Part shown: one piece after another, positions 63,897 through 64,000 of the stretch
How the letters are laid out: each line of letters begins with the position of its first letter
Position numbering within the stretch: position 1 is the first letter of the stretch
Source of the DNA: Caldilineaceae bacterium
GTDB lineage: Bacteria; Chloroflexota; Anaerolineae; Caldilineales; Caldilineaceae
Length of the DNA stretch: 64,000 bases
Assembly: GCA_022842065.1 (NCBI GenBank)
Contig: JALHQH010000009.1
Coordinates: 192,243-256,242, forward strand
Direction: 5' to 3'
Position numbers and translations under genes: made by a program
Notes under the pieces: generated by a model
Databases searched by the model: none
Told to the model about the DNA's origin: nothing
What the model saw: only the letters and a program-made list of their open reading frames with translations

Positions 63897-64000
63897 TTTT
63901 GTTCCTTCTAACGAATAAGCTGATTGATAATGAGAAATGAGAAATTGGTGATTCGTGTTACGCGCTGGGCGCGCCGGCCGCCTTGCCGGCGGCCGGTGTT

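Overview
The window has the look of a Chloroflexota chromosome, probably a heterotrophic Anaerolineae/Caldilineales-type bacterium. This is inferred from GC-rich coding sequence, many binding-protein-dependent importers with lipoprotein (some twin-arginine) binding proteins, repeated PhyH-type dioxygenases, many small toxin-antitoxin genes, and intergenic DNA full of long palindromes and short tandem words. I see no rRNA, tRNA, CRISPR array or intact insertion sequence.

Bases 1-23000 form a carbohydrate and sugar-acid catabolic region: a GH36 alpha-galactosidase-like enzyme (cut by the left edge), a PhyH dioxygenase, an M24 peptidase and a GntR/FCD regulator. A long minus-strand cluster (14939 down to 5998) follows, with two binding proteins, two permease pairs, a 2-hydroxyacid dehydrogenase and an SDR. 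Divergent to it run an enolase-superfamily dehydratase-like gene, a second 2-hydroxyacid dehydrogenase, a HAD hydrolase and a 2-oxoacid dehydrogenase E1alpha-E1beta-E2 operon. A nearly identical operator (TGGTATACAATATACCA and TGGTATACAATATACGA) overlaps the promoters of the FCD regulator and the enolase gene, suggesting one local regulon.

Bases 23000-32000 hold a methyltransferase, a histidine phosphatase, an aldo/keto reductase, a third sugar importer, a DUF1801 protein, a second PhyH protein and a tandem GNAT. Bases 32000-42000 are accessory: a BrnT/BrnA-like pair, a free-standing 5'-3' exonuclease whose 5' end is repeated twice upstream with toxin-antitoxin modules between the copies, two PIN toxin pairs, an orphan HicB beside a truncated hicA, and a HigA beside an internally deleted higB. 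Next comes an AT-rich island with a caspase-like protease and a large PIN-like protein with two C-terminal membrane segments; this pair is the best candidate for an undescribed defence or cell-death system.

Bases 42000-48500 encode a Dpp/Opp-type importer (two ATPases, two permeases, one family 5 binding protein). Bases 49000-56200 carry small enzymes, a DUF433/DUF5615 pair, a PhyH-HEAT fusion, a solitary HicB and a lone winged-helix protein. Bases 56200-63900 are a minus-strand cluster for a BMP-family (nucleoside-type) importer with a creatininase-family hydrolase and an acyl-CoA ligase.

Gene starts were moved inward from the longest open frame where a ribosome-binding site or family alignment supports it; each case is stated.
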